From Pseudomonas folii (GTDB taxonomy: Bacteria > Pseudomonadota > Gammaproteobacteria > Pseudomonadales > Pseudomonadaceae): DNA of 43,478 nt. Of the stretch, positions 1 through 7,963 are shown one piece after another; position 1 is the first letter of the stretch; the number at the start of each line of letters is the position of its first letter. Both the position numbers and the translations under genes were made by a program. The notes beneath the pieces are model-generated. The model was not told the DNA's origin. It ran no database searches and worked only from the letters and a program-made list of their open reading frames with translations. The stretch is taken from NCBI RefSeq assembly GCF_014357575.1, contig NZ_JACONW010000037.1, forward strand, positions 1 through 43,478. Direction: 5' to 3'.

Positions 1-4
1 CCAC

Positions 5-1045
5 ATGAAACCGAGTCTGCTGCGCGAAAGTGCGGGGCCTAAAGGGCCGGCTCACGTCTACAGGGGGCTTGTGTGGGCTGGGCTGCTTGCAACTCTGCTG
101 GCCACTCCGGCATTCGCAGCCCCTCTGCCAGAGCTGGTGCTGGTTTCAGAGCATCCCGTAGACAGTATGGTCGGCGGCAACCTGTCAGGACTGGCGATGT
201 GCGGCGGTCAACTGTGGGCCATTTCGGATCGAGACGACGACCTGCTCTACCGCATGGACATGACGAAAACCGTCTGGCAGTCCCGGTCGGAGAAGATTGA
301 TATACCGCCTGCGCTGGAGAGTGACTTACCGGCCAACTTGCGTTCGCTGGCCAAGCTATCGTCATTAGTACGCGGCGGCAGCCTGGATTTCGAGGGCATC
401 AGTTGCGATGCAGCTGGCAATAAATACGTCGTCAGCGAAGCATATGCCGAGGTGCTCAAGGTACCTGTGGAAGGACCGCCGGCCTGGCTGAAATTGCCCA
501 CCGAGCTGGTCGCACAGGCCCGGGCCAAGGGCATGTTGCAACACTTCAACGCTATTTTCGAAGGCTTGGCTGTCAGCCCGCAGGGAGATCGCTTGTGGCT
601 GGCTGCCGAGCGTGAGCAACGCGGTTTACTGGTAGTCAATCGCGAGGCGAATGCCTGGCGCTGCAAAGGCAGTTGCGTATTGCGGACTGAACCCGGCAAG
701 GACGTGTTACCGCCTCAGGTGGGTGGCAAATCGGTATCCCGTGATTTCGCGGATCTGTCACTGTTCAACGGCAAGCTGTTTACGTTGGAGCGTTCGGCTT
801 ACCGCATCTGTCGGCGCGAACTGGAAACCGGCAAGACCGAGCAGTGCTGGTCGTTCGCTAAAGAAGCACTGATGCCGCATCGACTTTACGATCAGGCGTT
901 CGGTCTGACTGAAGCACTGGTCGTCGATGAGACGGGAGCCTGGATCGGCGTCGACAACAATTTTGGCAAGCGCGCCGATGGCGAGGAACGCCCGATCGTC
1001 TGGCGCTTCGCGGCTCCGGCGGGTGGCTGGAGTGCTGAACCGTGA
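5..1045 (+). CDS. Secreted phytase-like (esterase-like activity of phytase) family protein
   Basis: 346-residue protein with an N-terminal secretion signal: a basic start, a hydrophobic run at about residues 21-36 and a likely cleavage after the AFA at 36-38. The mature part looks like a beta-propeller: it has the FEGISCD and FEGLAVSPQGDRLWLA segments typical of the PF13449 esterase-like/phytase-like family. The substrate is unknown; family membership alone does not prove phytase activity. The ATG lies only four bases from the window edge, so its ribosome binding site cannot be seen and an upstream start cannot be excluded. The stop overlaps the GTG of the next gene (GTGA), which suggests translational coupling to the protease and parC downstream. 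The same trio occurs upstream of parC in other pseudomonads. Confidence 0.85.
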   Translation: MKPSLLRESAGPKGPAHVYRGLVWAGLLATLLATPAFAAPLPELVLVSEHPVDSMVGGNLSGLAMCGGQLWAISDRDDDLLYRMDMTKTVWQSRSEKIDIPPALESDLPANLRSLAKLSSLVRGGSLDFEGISCDAAGNKYVVSEAYAEVLKVPVEGPPAWLKLPTELVAQARAKGMLQHFNAIFEGLAVSPQGDRLWLAAEREQRGLLVVNREANAWRCKGSCVLRTEPGKDVLPPQVGGKSVSRDFADLSLFNGKLFTLERSAYRICRRELETGKTEQCWSFAKEALMPHRLYDQAFGLTEALVVDETGAWIGVDNNFGKRADGEERPIVWRFAAPAGGWSAEP

Positions 1046-1563
1046 GTCAGCAGCCTCCCGGCAAACGGGCGGGAAAGGTCCTGATGATCGTCGCCTGGGC
1101 GGCGGGGCTGTTTCTGGCGACGCGCTTTTTTGGCGAGTGGGAAGACAAACAGGAAAATCCCAACACCGTGGTCACTTCGCAGCACGGTGATGGTTACGTC
1201 GAAGTGCAATTGGTGGGCAATCGTCAGGGGCACTTTGTCAGCACTGGAAAGATCAACGATCATCTCGTGCAGTTTTTGCTGGATACCGGGGCCACTGATG
1301 TGGCTGTTCCGGGCGAGGTGGCCGACACCTTGCAGTTGCAGCGCGGTGCGCCGGTTTGGGTCAACACTGCCAATGGTCGCAGCGAAGGCTTTCGGACTTC
1401 CATCGAGCGCCTGCAATTGGGCGATATCGTCCTGCACAACGTGCGCGCTCTGGTGGTGCCCGGTCTGGACGGAGAACAAGTGCTGCTGGGTATGAGCGCA
1501 ATGAAACAACTCGAATTCACTCAGCGCGGCGGCACCATGCTGCTGCGTCAGACCACGAAATAA
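1042..1563 (+). CDS. Retropepsin-like clan AA aspartic protease, membrane-anchored (TIGR02281 type)
   Basis: 173 residues. A single N-terminal membrane segment at about residues 13-29 is followed by a short linker and a retropepsin-like domain. The catalytic motif is visible as L-L-D-T-G-A-T-D, with the active Asp at residue 81. The later G-M-S-A-M-K-Q-L-E motif near the C-terminus also matches this family. One DTG per chain implies that the active enzyme is a dimer. The GTG start overlaps the stop of the upstream gene by four bases, and the gene ends ten bases before parC. The substrate is unknown; the domain most likely faces the periplasm. Confidence 0.88.
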   Translation: MSQQPPGKRAGKVLMIVAWAAGLFLATRFFGEWEDKQENPNTVVTSQHGDGYVEVQLVGNRQGHFVSTGKINDHLVQFLLDTGATDVAVPGEVADTLQLQRGAPVWVNTANGRSEGFRTSIERLQLGDIVLHNVRALVVPGLDGEQVLLGMSAMKQLEFTQRGGTMLLRQTTK

Positions 1564-1573
1564 TGAGGCACGC

Positions 1574-3838
1574 ATGAGCGACTCCCTTGACCTCAGCCTG
1601 GATGGTGTAGAACGCCGGTCACTGGCTGACTTCACCGAACAGGCCTACCTCAACTACTCCATGTACGTGATCATGGACCGTGCCTTGCCGCATATCGGCG
1701 ACGGCCTCAAGCCCGTGCAGCGACGCATTGTCTACGCGATGAGCGAGCTGGGCCTTGACGCTGACTCCAAGCACAAGAAGTCGGCGCGTACCGTCGGTGA
1801 CGTACTCGGCAAGTTTCACCCCCATGGTGATTCGGCCTGTTATGAAGCCATGGTGCTCATGGCCCAGCCGTTCAGCTACCGCTACACGCTGGTAGACGGG
1901 CAGGGCAACTGGGGGGCGCCGGATGATCCGAAATCCTTCGCGGCCATGCGTTACACCGAAGCGCGCCTGTCGCGTTACTCCGAAGTACTGCTTAGCGAAC
2001 TGGGGCAGGGCACCGCGGACTGGGTACCGAACTTCGATGGCACTCTCGACGAACCGGCGGTCTTGCCTGCACGTTTGCCGAATATCCTGCTCAATGGCAC
2101 CACCGGTATTGCCGTGGGTATGGCCACTGACGTGCCGCCGCACAACCTGCGTGAAGTCGCAACGGCGTGTGTTCGTCTGCTGGATGAGCCGAAAGCCACT
2201 GTCGAGCAGTTGGTTGAACACATTCAGGGCCCGGATTACCCCACCGAAGCAGAGATCATCACCCCGCGTGCCGACCTGCTGAAAATGTACGAAACCGGCA
2301 AGGGTTCGGTGCGGATGCGAGCTGTGTACCACGTGGAAGATGGCGACATCATTGTCACGTCTTTGCCGCATCAGGTTTCCGGTGCCAAGGTGATGGAGCA
2401 GATCGCTGCGCTGATGCAGGCCAAGCCTTCCAAGGCACCGCAGGTTGCCGATCTGCGGGATGAGTCGGACCACGAAAATCCTTGCCGCATCGTGATCATC
2501 CCGGTGAACAGCCGGGTCGATCACGAAGCGCTGATGCAGCATTTGTTCGCCAGCACCGATCTGGAGTCCAGCTACCGGGTCAACATCAACATCATCGGTC
2601 TGGACGGCAAGCCGCAGTTGAAGAACCTGCGGGCGTTGCTGGTGGAATGGCTGGAGTTCCGTGTCCGCACGGTGCGCCGTCGTTTGCAATTCCGCCTCGA
2701 CAAGGTTGAGCGTCGTCTGCACCTGTTGGACGGTTTGTTGATCGCCTACCTCAATCTGGATGAAGTGATCCACATCATCCGCACCGAGGAGCACCCACGG
2801 GCCAGGCTGATCGAACGCTTCGAGCTGAGCGAAATCCAGGCTGACTACATTCTGGACACCCGCCTGCGGCAGTTGGCGCGTCTCGAAGAGATGAAGCTGC
2901 GTAACGAGCAGGATGAGCTGAACAAAGAGCGGACTAAATTACTGGCACTGCTGGGCAGCGAAGCCAAGCTGAAGAAACTGGTCCGCACCGAGCTGCTTAA
3001 AGACGCCGAAACCTATGGCGACGACCGCCGCTCGCCTATCGTGGAGCGTGCTGAAGCCAAGGCCATGACCGAGCATGACCTGCTGCCGAATGAGAAAGTG
3101 ACCGTCGTACTGTCGGAAAAAGGCTGGGTACGCTCTGCCAAAGGCCATGACATTGATGCGACCGGCCTTTCCTACAAGGCGGGGGATGGCTTCCAGACGG
3201 CTGCAATGGGCCGCTCCAATCAATACGCGGTGTTTATCGACTCTACGGGGCGCAGCTATTCATTGGCGGCGCACACCTTGCCATCGGCGCGAGGGCAGGG
3301 CGAACCGTTGACCGGCAAGCTCCAGCCGCCGCCAGGCGCAACGTTTGAATGTGTGCTGCTGCCTGAAGATGACGCGCTTTATGTGATTGCTTCGGACGCG
3401 GGCTATGGCTTTGTGGTCAAGGGCGAGGATCTGCAGGCCAAGAACAAGGCTGGCAAAGCGCTGTTGAGCCTGCCGAAAGGGGCCAAGGTGATGCAGCCGC
3501 GACCAGTGGCCGACCGGGAGCAGAACTGGCTCGCTGCTGTTACCACTGAAGGACGTCTGCTGATCTTCAAAATCAGTGACCTTCCGCAGTTGAGCAAAGG
3601 CAAGGGCAACAAGATCATCGGAATTCCGGGTGATCGGGTGGCCAGTCGTGAAGAATATGTGACTGATGTCGCCGTCATCCCGCAAGGAGCGACGCTGGTC
3701 TTGCAGGCAGGCAAACGCAACCTGTCACTCAAACCTGATGATCTGGAACATTACAAGGGGGAGCGTGGGCGTCGGGGCAATAAGCTGCCGCGGGGCTTTC
3801 AGAGGGTTGATGCGCTTTTGGTAGAAAACGCCTCTTAA
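1574..3838 (+). CDS. parC: DNA topoisomerase IV subunit A
   Basis: 754 residues, the usual length for a Pseudomonas ParC. ParC pairs with ParE (not in this window) to decatenate daughter chromosomes and relax supercoils. The winged-helix cleavage domain is at the N-terminus, with the catalytic tyrosine at 127 in A-A-M-R-Y-T-E-A-R. The quinolone-resistance region reads [10 protein letters not shown], with Ser87 and Glu91 both in the susceptible (wild-type) state. A coiled-coil tower and a C-terminal beta-pinwheel follow; the C-terminal domain is the short ParC type and has no GyrA box. The ATG is preceded by a GAGG sequence nine to ten bases from the stop of the protease gene, so the three genes probably share a transcript. 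Confidence 0.97.
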   Translation: MSDSLDLSLDGVERRSLADFTEQAYLNYSMYVIMDRALPHIGDGLKPVQRRIVYAMSELGLDADSKHKKSARTVGDVLGKFHPHGDSACYEAMVLMAQPFSYRYTLVDGQGNWGAPDDPKSFAAMRYTEARLSRYSEVLLSELGQGTADWVPNFDGTLDEPAVLPARLPNILLNGTTGIAVGMATDVPPHNLREVATACVRLLDEPKATVEQLVEHIQGPDYPTEAEIITPRADLLKMYETGKGSVRMRAVYHVEDGDIIVTSLPHQVSGAKVMEQIAALMQAKPSKAPQVADLRDESDHENPCRIVIIPVNSRVDHEALMQHLFASTDLESSYRVNINIIGLDGKPQLKNLRALLVEWLEFRVRTVRRRLQFRLDKVERRLHLLDGLLIAYLNLDEVIHIIRTEEHPRARLIERFELSEIQADYILDTRLRQLARLEEMKLRNEQDELNKERTKLLALLGSEAKLKKLVRTELLKDAETYGDDRRSPIVERAEAKAMTEHDLLPNEKVTVVLSEKGWVRSAKGHDIDATGLSYKAGDGFQTAAMGRSNQYAVFIDSTGRSYSLAAHTLPSARGQGEPLTGKLQPPPGATFECVLLPEDDALYVIASDAGYGFVVKGEDLQAKNKAGKALLSLPKGAKVMQPRPVADREQNWLAAVTTEGRLLIFKISDLPQLSKGKGNKIIGIPGDRVASREEYVTDVAVIPQGATLVLQAGKRNLSLKPDDLEHYKGERGRRGNKLPRGFQRVDALLVENAS

Positions 3839-3854
3839 TCCTGTTTTAGAGCTA

Positions 3855-3882
3855 TCGGTCTTCGTTTTGCCACGAAGATCGA
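3855..3882 (+). other. Hairpin downstream of parC
   Basis: A 10-bp stem with one G-U pair (3855-3864 with 3873-3882) and an 8-base loop lies 17 bases after the parC stop. There is no T-run after it, so it is at best a weak terminator or a 3'-end stabiliser. The rest of the 180-base gap before the lipoprotein gene shows no other clear signal. Confidence 0.35.
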
Positions 3883-4018
3883 CGCATAATCGCTGGAGTC
3901 ATGACGCATATTCACGGATGATATGACGTCTCGAGGCGCAAGCGTGGCTGAATGCCTGCACGATTTCTGTTGAGTTATACACTGTGGCTTGCTTGACGGC
4001 GGCCACCTGGATGGGACG

Positions 4019-4714
4019 ATGAATCTTCTACGCCTTCCCTTTGTTTTGTTGATGACCGGTATTTTGGGTCTGGCTGGTTGCAGTGTGAACCAACCGACCT
4101 CGCTTTATCAGCTCGACAGCGGTACACCGGGGCAACCTACGCATAATAAGGGCCTGGCTGTTTTACTTGGGCCAGTCTCAGTGGCGGATTACCTGCAGCG
4201 CGAGACTCTGTTGCAGCGTCAGCCTGACGGTAGCCTGACCGCTTCGACCGACGGTCGTTGGGCAGGTAGCCTGTCTTCGGATATCGATCAACTGCTGCTG
4301 CGCCAATTGGCGTGGAAGCTGGACAGCCAGCGGGTCGTGCTGGCTCCTGCTGCGGCGAACTTCACCCCTGATGTGCAGGTGGTGTTGTCTATCAGCCGTC
4401 TGGACTCGGGCGCGAAGCAGCCAGCGATTCTCGATGCCCAATGGCGTCTGGTGGACCGCAAAGGCAATGTTCGTGACAGCCGGATTGTGCACCTTGAAGA
4501 ACTCCATGCGGGGACTTCTGCCGATCAGGTGCGTGCTCAGGGTTTGCTGCTTCAGCGACTGGCGGATCAGGTGAGTTCTGCGGTCAAGCCGATTTCCTGG
4601 CAGCCTGTGGAGGAGCCGAAGAAAGCCCCGGTAGCTCGCGCCAAAGAGCCTGATAAACCAAAGATTCCAATGGCTTCCCCCATACGCACTGATCTGGAAG
4701 TGTTCCGCTTCTAG
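4019..4714 (+). CDS. PqiC-family (ABC-type transport auxiliary) outer-membrane lipoprotein, orphan
   Basis: 231 residues from the ATG at 4019. A longer reading from a TTG at 3989 would put ten residues before the signal, so I prefer the ATG. The signal peptide ends in the lipobox L-A-G-C, with the lipidated Cys at about residue 19, and the next residue is Ser rather than Asp, favouring outer-membrane sorting. The body carries the family pattern S-L-Y-Q-L-D ... Y-L-Q-R-E-T-L-L-Q-R ... W-A-G-S-L. PqiC normally works with PqiA and PqiB (an MCE protein) in lipid transport between membranes. No pqiA or pqiB is beside it here, so its partner must be encoded elsewhere or it acts alone. The C-terminal ~35 residues are rich in Pro, Lys and Glu and look unstructured. 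Confidence 0.85.
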   Translation: MNLLRLPFVLLMTGILGLAGCSVNQPTSLYQLDSGTPGQPTHNKGLAVLLGPVSVADYLQRETLLQRQPDGSLTASTDGRWAGSLSSDIDQLLLRQLAWKLDSQRVVLAPAAANFTPDVQVVLSISRLDSGAKQPAILDAQWRLVDRKGNVRDSRIVHLEELHAGTSADQVRAQGLLLQRLADQVSSAVKPISWQPVEEPKKAPVARAKEPDKPKIPMASPIRTDLEVFRF

Positions 4715-4723
4715 GATTGGCGC

Positions 4724-4755
4724 AAAAAAAAAGCCCGCAGCGATGCGGGCTTTTT
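4724..4755 (+). terminator. Bidirectional rho-independent terminator
   Basis: A 9-bp perfect stem (4731-4739 with 4744-4752), GC-rich, with a GCGA tetraloop. An A-run precedes it and a T-run follows it, so it can end both the lipoprotein transcript (+) and the AhpA/YtjB-family transcript (-). The longer U-tract is on the minus strand. Confidence 0.88.
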
Positions 4756-4779
4756 CGTGGGCTGCTATCTGGAATTTCC

Positions 4780-4853
4780 TGTAGGAGCTGCCGAAGGCTG
4801 CGAATGGCGGTATTTCAGCCAAATCGCTTTCGCAGCCTTCGGCAGCTCCTACA
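4780..4853. repeat. REPIN element, family A, copy 1
   Basis: Two 24-base arms in perfect inverted orientation (4780-4803 and 4830-4853) around a 26-base spacer. Each arm carries GTAG followed by an imperfect small palindrome (GCTGCCGAAGGCTGC). This is the signature of REP sequences mobilised by RAYT/TnpA-REP transposases. It lies between two converging transcripts. Related copies are at 15479-15552, 17241-17313 and, degraded, at 7885-7959. Confidence 0.85.
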
Positions 4854-4960
4854 GGTTTTACAGTTTTTCAGAACCATCCGTGATTTGGTCAAAGTTGCCC
4901 AAGGCCATCAATCGCGGTGCTCTTGCGCGCCTACAGGTCAGGGTAGGAGCGTATACGGGA

Positions 4961-6508
4961 TCACCCCTTGCGTGCCGTCTCATGCATGCGCGCCAGCTGG
5001 CGTTCAAGCATCGAAGGGTAGGGCTCCATCAGACGCTCTACGCAGCAAGCGCCTTCAGGGCTTGCAATCGGACGGATGCGCGCGCGTTGGCGGATCAGTG
5101 CGTCGTCGTTGATCTTGCGCTCTACCAGCAACAGGTTGCGGCTGTGTTGCGACAAGGCCAAGGCATCCTGTGCGGTTTCAGTCAGCAGCAGGTCGATCTG
5201 ACTCAGGCCTGCCAGACCTTCACCCAGCGTCAGGCCCAGCTGCAATTGCAGGGTGATGCCGCTGTCTGCGACCTCGATCTGCAATGCATGGCTCAAGGCA
5301 CGTAACAGCTCGCCGCAACAAATAGCATTGGTGAGGTAATCGTCACCGCTTTCCTGGCTGTGGAACAGCATCAATGTGCTGCCATCGTTCAGGGTGTGCA
5401 GCTCGCCTTCGTACAGCGACGAAGCCTGATCCAGACAATCGCGATAACGTTGCAGCAACTCCGTCAGGCGGGCTCTGGGCAAGCGACGCAGTTGATCCTG
5501 CGAGCCGAGCTGCACGGCCAGCACGGCGCTGGGTTGCGGGGTGCCTGGAGCCACCGCTCTGCTGACCTGAGGCGCAGCGCTGGAATTGTCGCGCAGGTCG
5601 GCAAACGGGTCTTCCTCGTCTTCTTCATCCTCCTCGGCCACCAGACGGCGCTGTACGGGCGGCGCAGGCAAGCGTGGTTTGGGCGCCTCGTCAAAACCTG
5701 GCTCACGGGCGGAGCGGCCTTTGGCGGCGGGCTCTACGACGTCGTCTTCAGCATAATGATCGTCCGACTCGTCCTCGACATATTCGGGCTCTGGTTCGGG
5801 CTCCGGTTCCGGCATCGGCGGCGCGAAGGACGTGCGCAGCTGGCGGGCCAGATCACCGATTTCATCCTGGCGTTCGACGGCCGGGGTGTACGGATCGATA
5901 TCACGCAGCCAGATCCGCAATTGCAGCAGCGGCGTGGAAATGTGTCGCCCCAGACGCAGACTCAGTGCCAAAGCGAGCGCCAGCAGGATTCCCGCGAGGA
6001 TGCCCATGCTTTGCAGGCTGATGGTCATCGGCTGCTGGAATTGGGACATGTCCAGGCTGATACGCAGATGCCCGGCCATTGTGTCCTGGAAGGTGATCTT
6101 GATTTCGTAAAGCCCTTCGGCCTCGCCAAGCAGACCGTTTTTCGGGCGCTGACCGGCTTCCGCAAGGATACGATTGTCCACGCTGTAAATCGCGGCATGC
6201 GCCACCAGCGGGTTCTTCACCAGATTACCCAGCAGCACGTTGAGGCTGAGGATGTCGTTGGACACCAGCAGCTCCGTGGCGGAGGTCGCAGTTTGCGTGG
6301 TGAGTGCCTGCCCCAGTGCGTCGGCCTGCTCATGCATGGCCTGCTTGAACTGCAAACCCATCACGCCGGCGTAGATCATCAGCGCCAGGGAGACGAGGAT
6401 CACGTTGTGGCTGGCGATGCGCAATGCAATCGGTACACGGCGATGACGCAGTGCACGGAAGATCAGCAGGAAGAAATTATCAGTTTTAACAGGCGTGGGC
6501 CGGTTCAC
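4961..6508 (-). CDS. AhpA/YtjB (SMP) family membrane protein
   Basis: 515 residues from a GTG at 6508. A TTG further upstream at 6568 is open but falls inside the predicted promoter, so the GTG is preferred. Two membrane segments frame a periplasmic domain of about 130 residues: TM1 near residues 31-50 and TM2 near 172-193. A HAMP-like segment follows, then a cytoplasmic part holding a Pro-Glu repeat and a very acidic stretch, and a C-terminal domain of unknown function. The architecture resembles a sensor without a kinase or cyclase output. The E. coli homologue ytjB (smp) is also divergent from serB, so the pairing is conserved. The role is not established. Confidence 0.8.
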   Translation of the reverse strand: MNRPTPVKTDNFFLLIFRALRHRRVPIALRIASHNVILVSLALMIYAGVMGLQFKQAMHEQADALGQALTTQTATSATELLVSNDILSLNVLLGNLVKNPLVAHAAIYSVDNRILAEAGQRPKNGLLGEAEGLYEIKITFQDTMAGHLRISLDMSQFQQPMTISLQSMGILAGILLALALALSLRLGRHISTPLLQLRIWLRDIDPYTPAVERQDEIGDLARQLRTSFAPPMPEPEPEPEPEYVEDESDDHYAEDDVVEPAAKGRSAREPGFDEAPKPRLPAPPVQRRLVAEEDEEDEEDPFADLRDNSSAAPQVSRAVAPGTPQPSAVLAVQLGSQDQLRRLPRARLTELLQRYRDCLDQASSLYEGELHTLNDGSTLMLFHSQESGDDYLTNAICCGELLRALSHALQIEVADSGITLQLQLGLTLGEGLAGLSQIDLLLTETAQDALALSQHSRNLLLVERKINDDALIRQRARIRPIASPEGACCVERLMEPYPSMLERQLARMHETARKG

Positions 6509-6540
6509 AGAGCACGGCTCTTTCGAAGAAGTTGCCGCGC

Positions 6541-6568
6541 AGTATAACGACCGACCCAGTGGCGGCAA
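6541..6568 (-). promoter_or_regulatory. Sigma-70 promoter of the AhpA/YtjB gene
   Basis: On the minus strand: TTGCCG, a 16-base spacer, then TATACT. The predicted start of transcription is about 25 bases before the GTG at 6508, which supports that start codon. Confidence 0.6.
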
Positions 6569-6638
6569 AGCGCTGCCTTCGCCCGATGGTCACTGAATGT
6601 GGTTAGAATGCGGTTTTTTTCCACTGCTGGGGTGTCCC

Positions 6639-7853
6639 TTGCGCGAAATCGTCCTGATTAACATCACCGGTGAAGATCGTCCCGGTCTCACTGCGACCAT
6701 CACTGGCGTGCTTGCCAAAGGTGGCGTGAGCATCCTTGATATTGGCCAGGCGGTGATTCACGACGTCATGTCGTTCGGCATTCTTGTCGAAATGCCCGAC
6801 CCTGAACAGGGGGCTTCGGTCCTTGCGGACATTCACTCGGCCGCGCATTCGCTGGATCAGCAGGTGCGCATTACGCCGGTGTCTGAAGCGGACTATCAGA
6901 AGTGGGTCAACGATCAGGGCAGCGCACGACATATCGTGACATTGCTGACCCGCAAAATCACTGCCGAGCAATTGCAGCGTGTCAGCGCCATCACGGCGCA
7001 ACATGGCCTGAACATTGACAAGATTGATCGTTTGTCCAGACGCATGCCGCTGGATGCTCCAACTGACCAGGGCAAGGGTTGCGTAGAGTTTTCCGTGCGT
7101 GGTGAGCCCGATGATGCCAAGGCCTTGCAGGCTGAATTCCTGCAGGTTGCTCAAGAATTGAATGTGGACATTGCTTTCCAGCAGGACTCGCTGTTCCGCC
7201 GTAACCGCCGTCTGGCGGTGTTCGACATGGACTCGACCCTGATCGAAGCCGAAGTGATCGATGAGTTGGCCAAGGCTCACGGGGTGGGCGATCGGGTTTC
7301 GGAAATCACCGAGCGCGCCATGCGTGGCGAACTGGACTTCAGTGCCAGCTTCAAAGAGCGTCTTGCATTGCTCAAAGGTCTGGATGTCAGCGTGCTGGAC
7401 GAGATTGGTGCTTCGTTGCGATTGACCGAAGGGACTGAAGTTCTTTTTGCCGAACTCAAACGTCTGGGCTACAAAACGGCGATTCTGTCCGGCGGCTTTA
7501 CTTATTTTGCCAAGCAGTTGCAGGCCAGACTCGGTATCGACTATGTCTTCGCCAATGAGCTGGAAGTCGTTGATGGCAAGTGCACAGGCGTGGCCGTCGA
7601 ACCTATCGTCAATGCCCAGCGCAAGGCCGATTTGTTGCGTGAGCTGGCGGCGAAGGAAGGTTTGAGCCTTGAGCAGACCATCGCGGTGGGCGACGGCGCC
7701 AATGATTTGCCGATGCTGGCCATCGCGGGCCTGGGCGTCGCGTTTCGCGCCAAGCCGCTGGTAAAACAGTCAGCCCGGCAGGCGATTTCGACCCTGGGTC
7801 TGGATGGCGTGCTGTATCTGTTGGGGGTAAGGGAGCGAGAAGGTCGCGGCTGA
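6639..7853 (+). CDS. serB: Phosphoserine phosphatase SerB
   Basis: 404 residues from a TTG start at 6639, where homology begins (R-E-I-V-L-I-N-I-T-G). An in-frame ATG at 6597 would add 14 non-homologous residues. SerB converts O-phosphoserine to serine, the last step of serine synthesis. Two ACT-type regulatory modules fill roughly residues 1-180. The HAD phosphatase domain follows with the nucleophile motif D196-M-D198-S-T, the S-G-G-F-T motif II, a Lys in motif III, and G-D-G-A-N-D for metal binding. The tandem-ACT form is usual in Pseudomonas and mycobacteria; the E. coli enzyme has a shorter N-terminus. It is divergent from the AhpA/YtjB gene. Confidence 0.96.
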   Translation: MREIVLINITGEDRPGLTATITGVLAKGGVSILDIGQAVIHDVMSFGILVEMPDPEQGASVLADIHSAAHSLDQQVRITPVSEADYQKWVNDQGSARHIVTLLTRKITAEQLQRVSAITAQHGLNIDKIDRLSRRMPLDAPTDQGKGCVEFSVRGEPDDAKALQAEFLQVAQELNVDIAFQQDSLFRRNRRLAVFDMDSTLIEAEVIDELAKAHGVGDRVSEITERAMRGELDFSASFKERLALLKGLDVSVLDEIGASLRLTEGTEVLFAELKRLGYKTAILSGGFTYFAKQLQARLGIDYVFANELEVVDGKCTGVAVEPIVNAQRKADLLRELAAKEGLSLEQTIAVGDGANDLPMLAIAGLGVAFRAKPLVKQSARQAISTLGLDGVLYLLGVREREGRG

Positions 7854-7884
7854 ATAAGCGCTTTTCCAAAGCTAACCATGATCC

Positions 7885-7959
7885 TGTATGGACTGCCGAA
7901 GCGCTGCGATAGCGGTGTCTCAGATGACCCTGCCTTCGAAGCCTTCGGCGGCTCTTACA
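7885..7959. repeat. Degraded REPIN, family A
   Basis: Left remnant at 7885-7910 and right arm at 7935-7959 keep the CTGCCGAAG and AGCCTTCGG cores but carry several mismatches. It fills the gap between the convergent serB and PilZ-like genes. No separate T-rich terminator is evident here. Confidence 0.6.
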
Positions 7960-7963
7960 GAAA

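Noticed and set aside
1574..3838. Quinolone-resistance change in ParC
   Set aside because: Ser87 and Glu91 are the wild-type residues, so no resistance substitution is seen at the usual sites.
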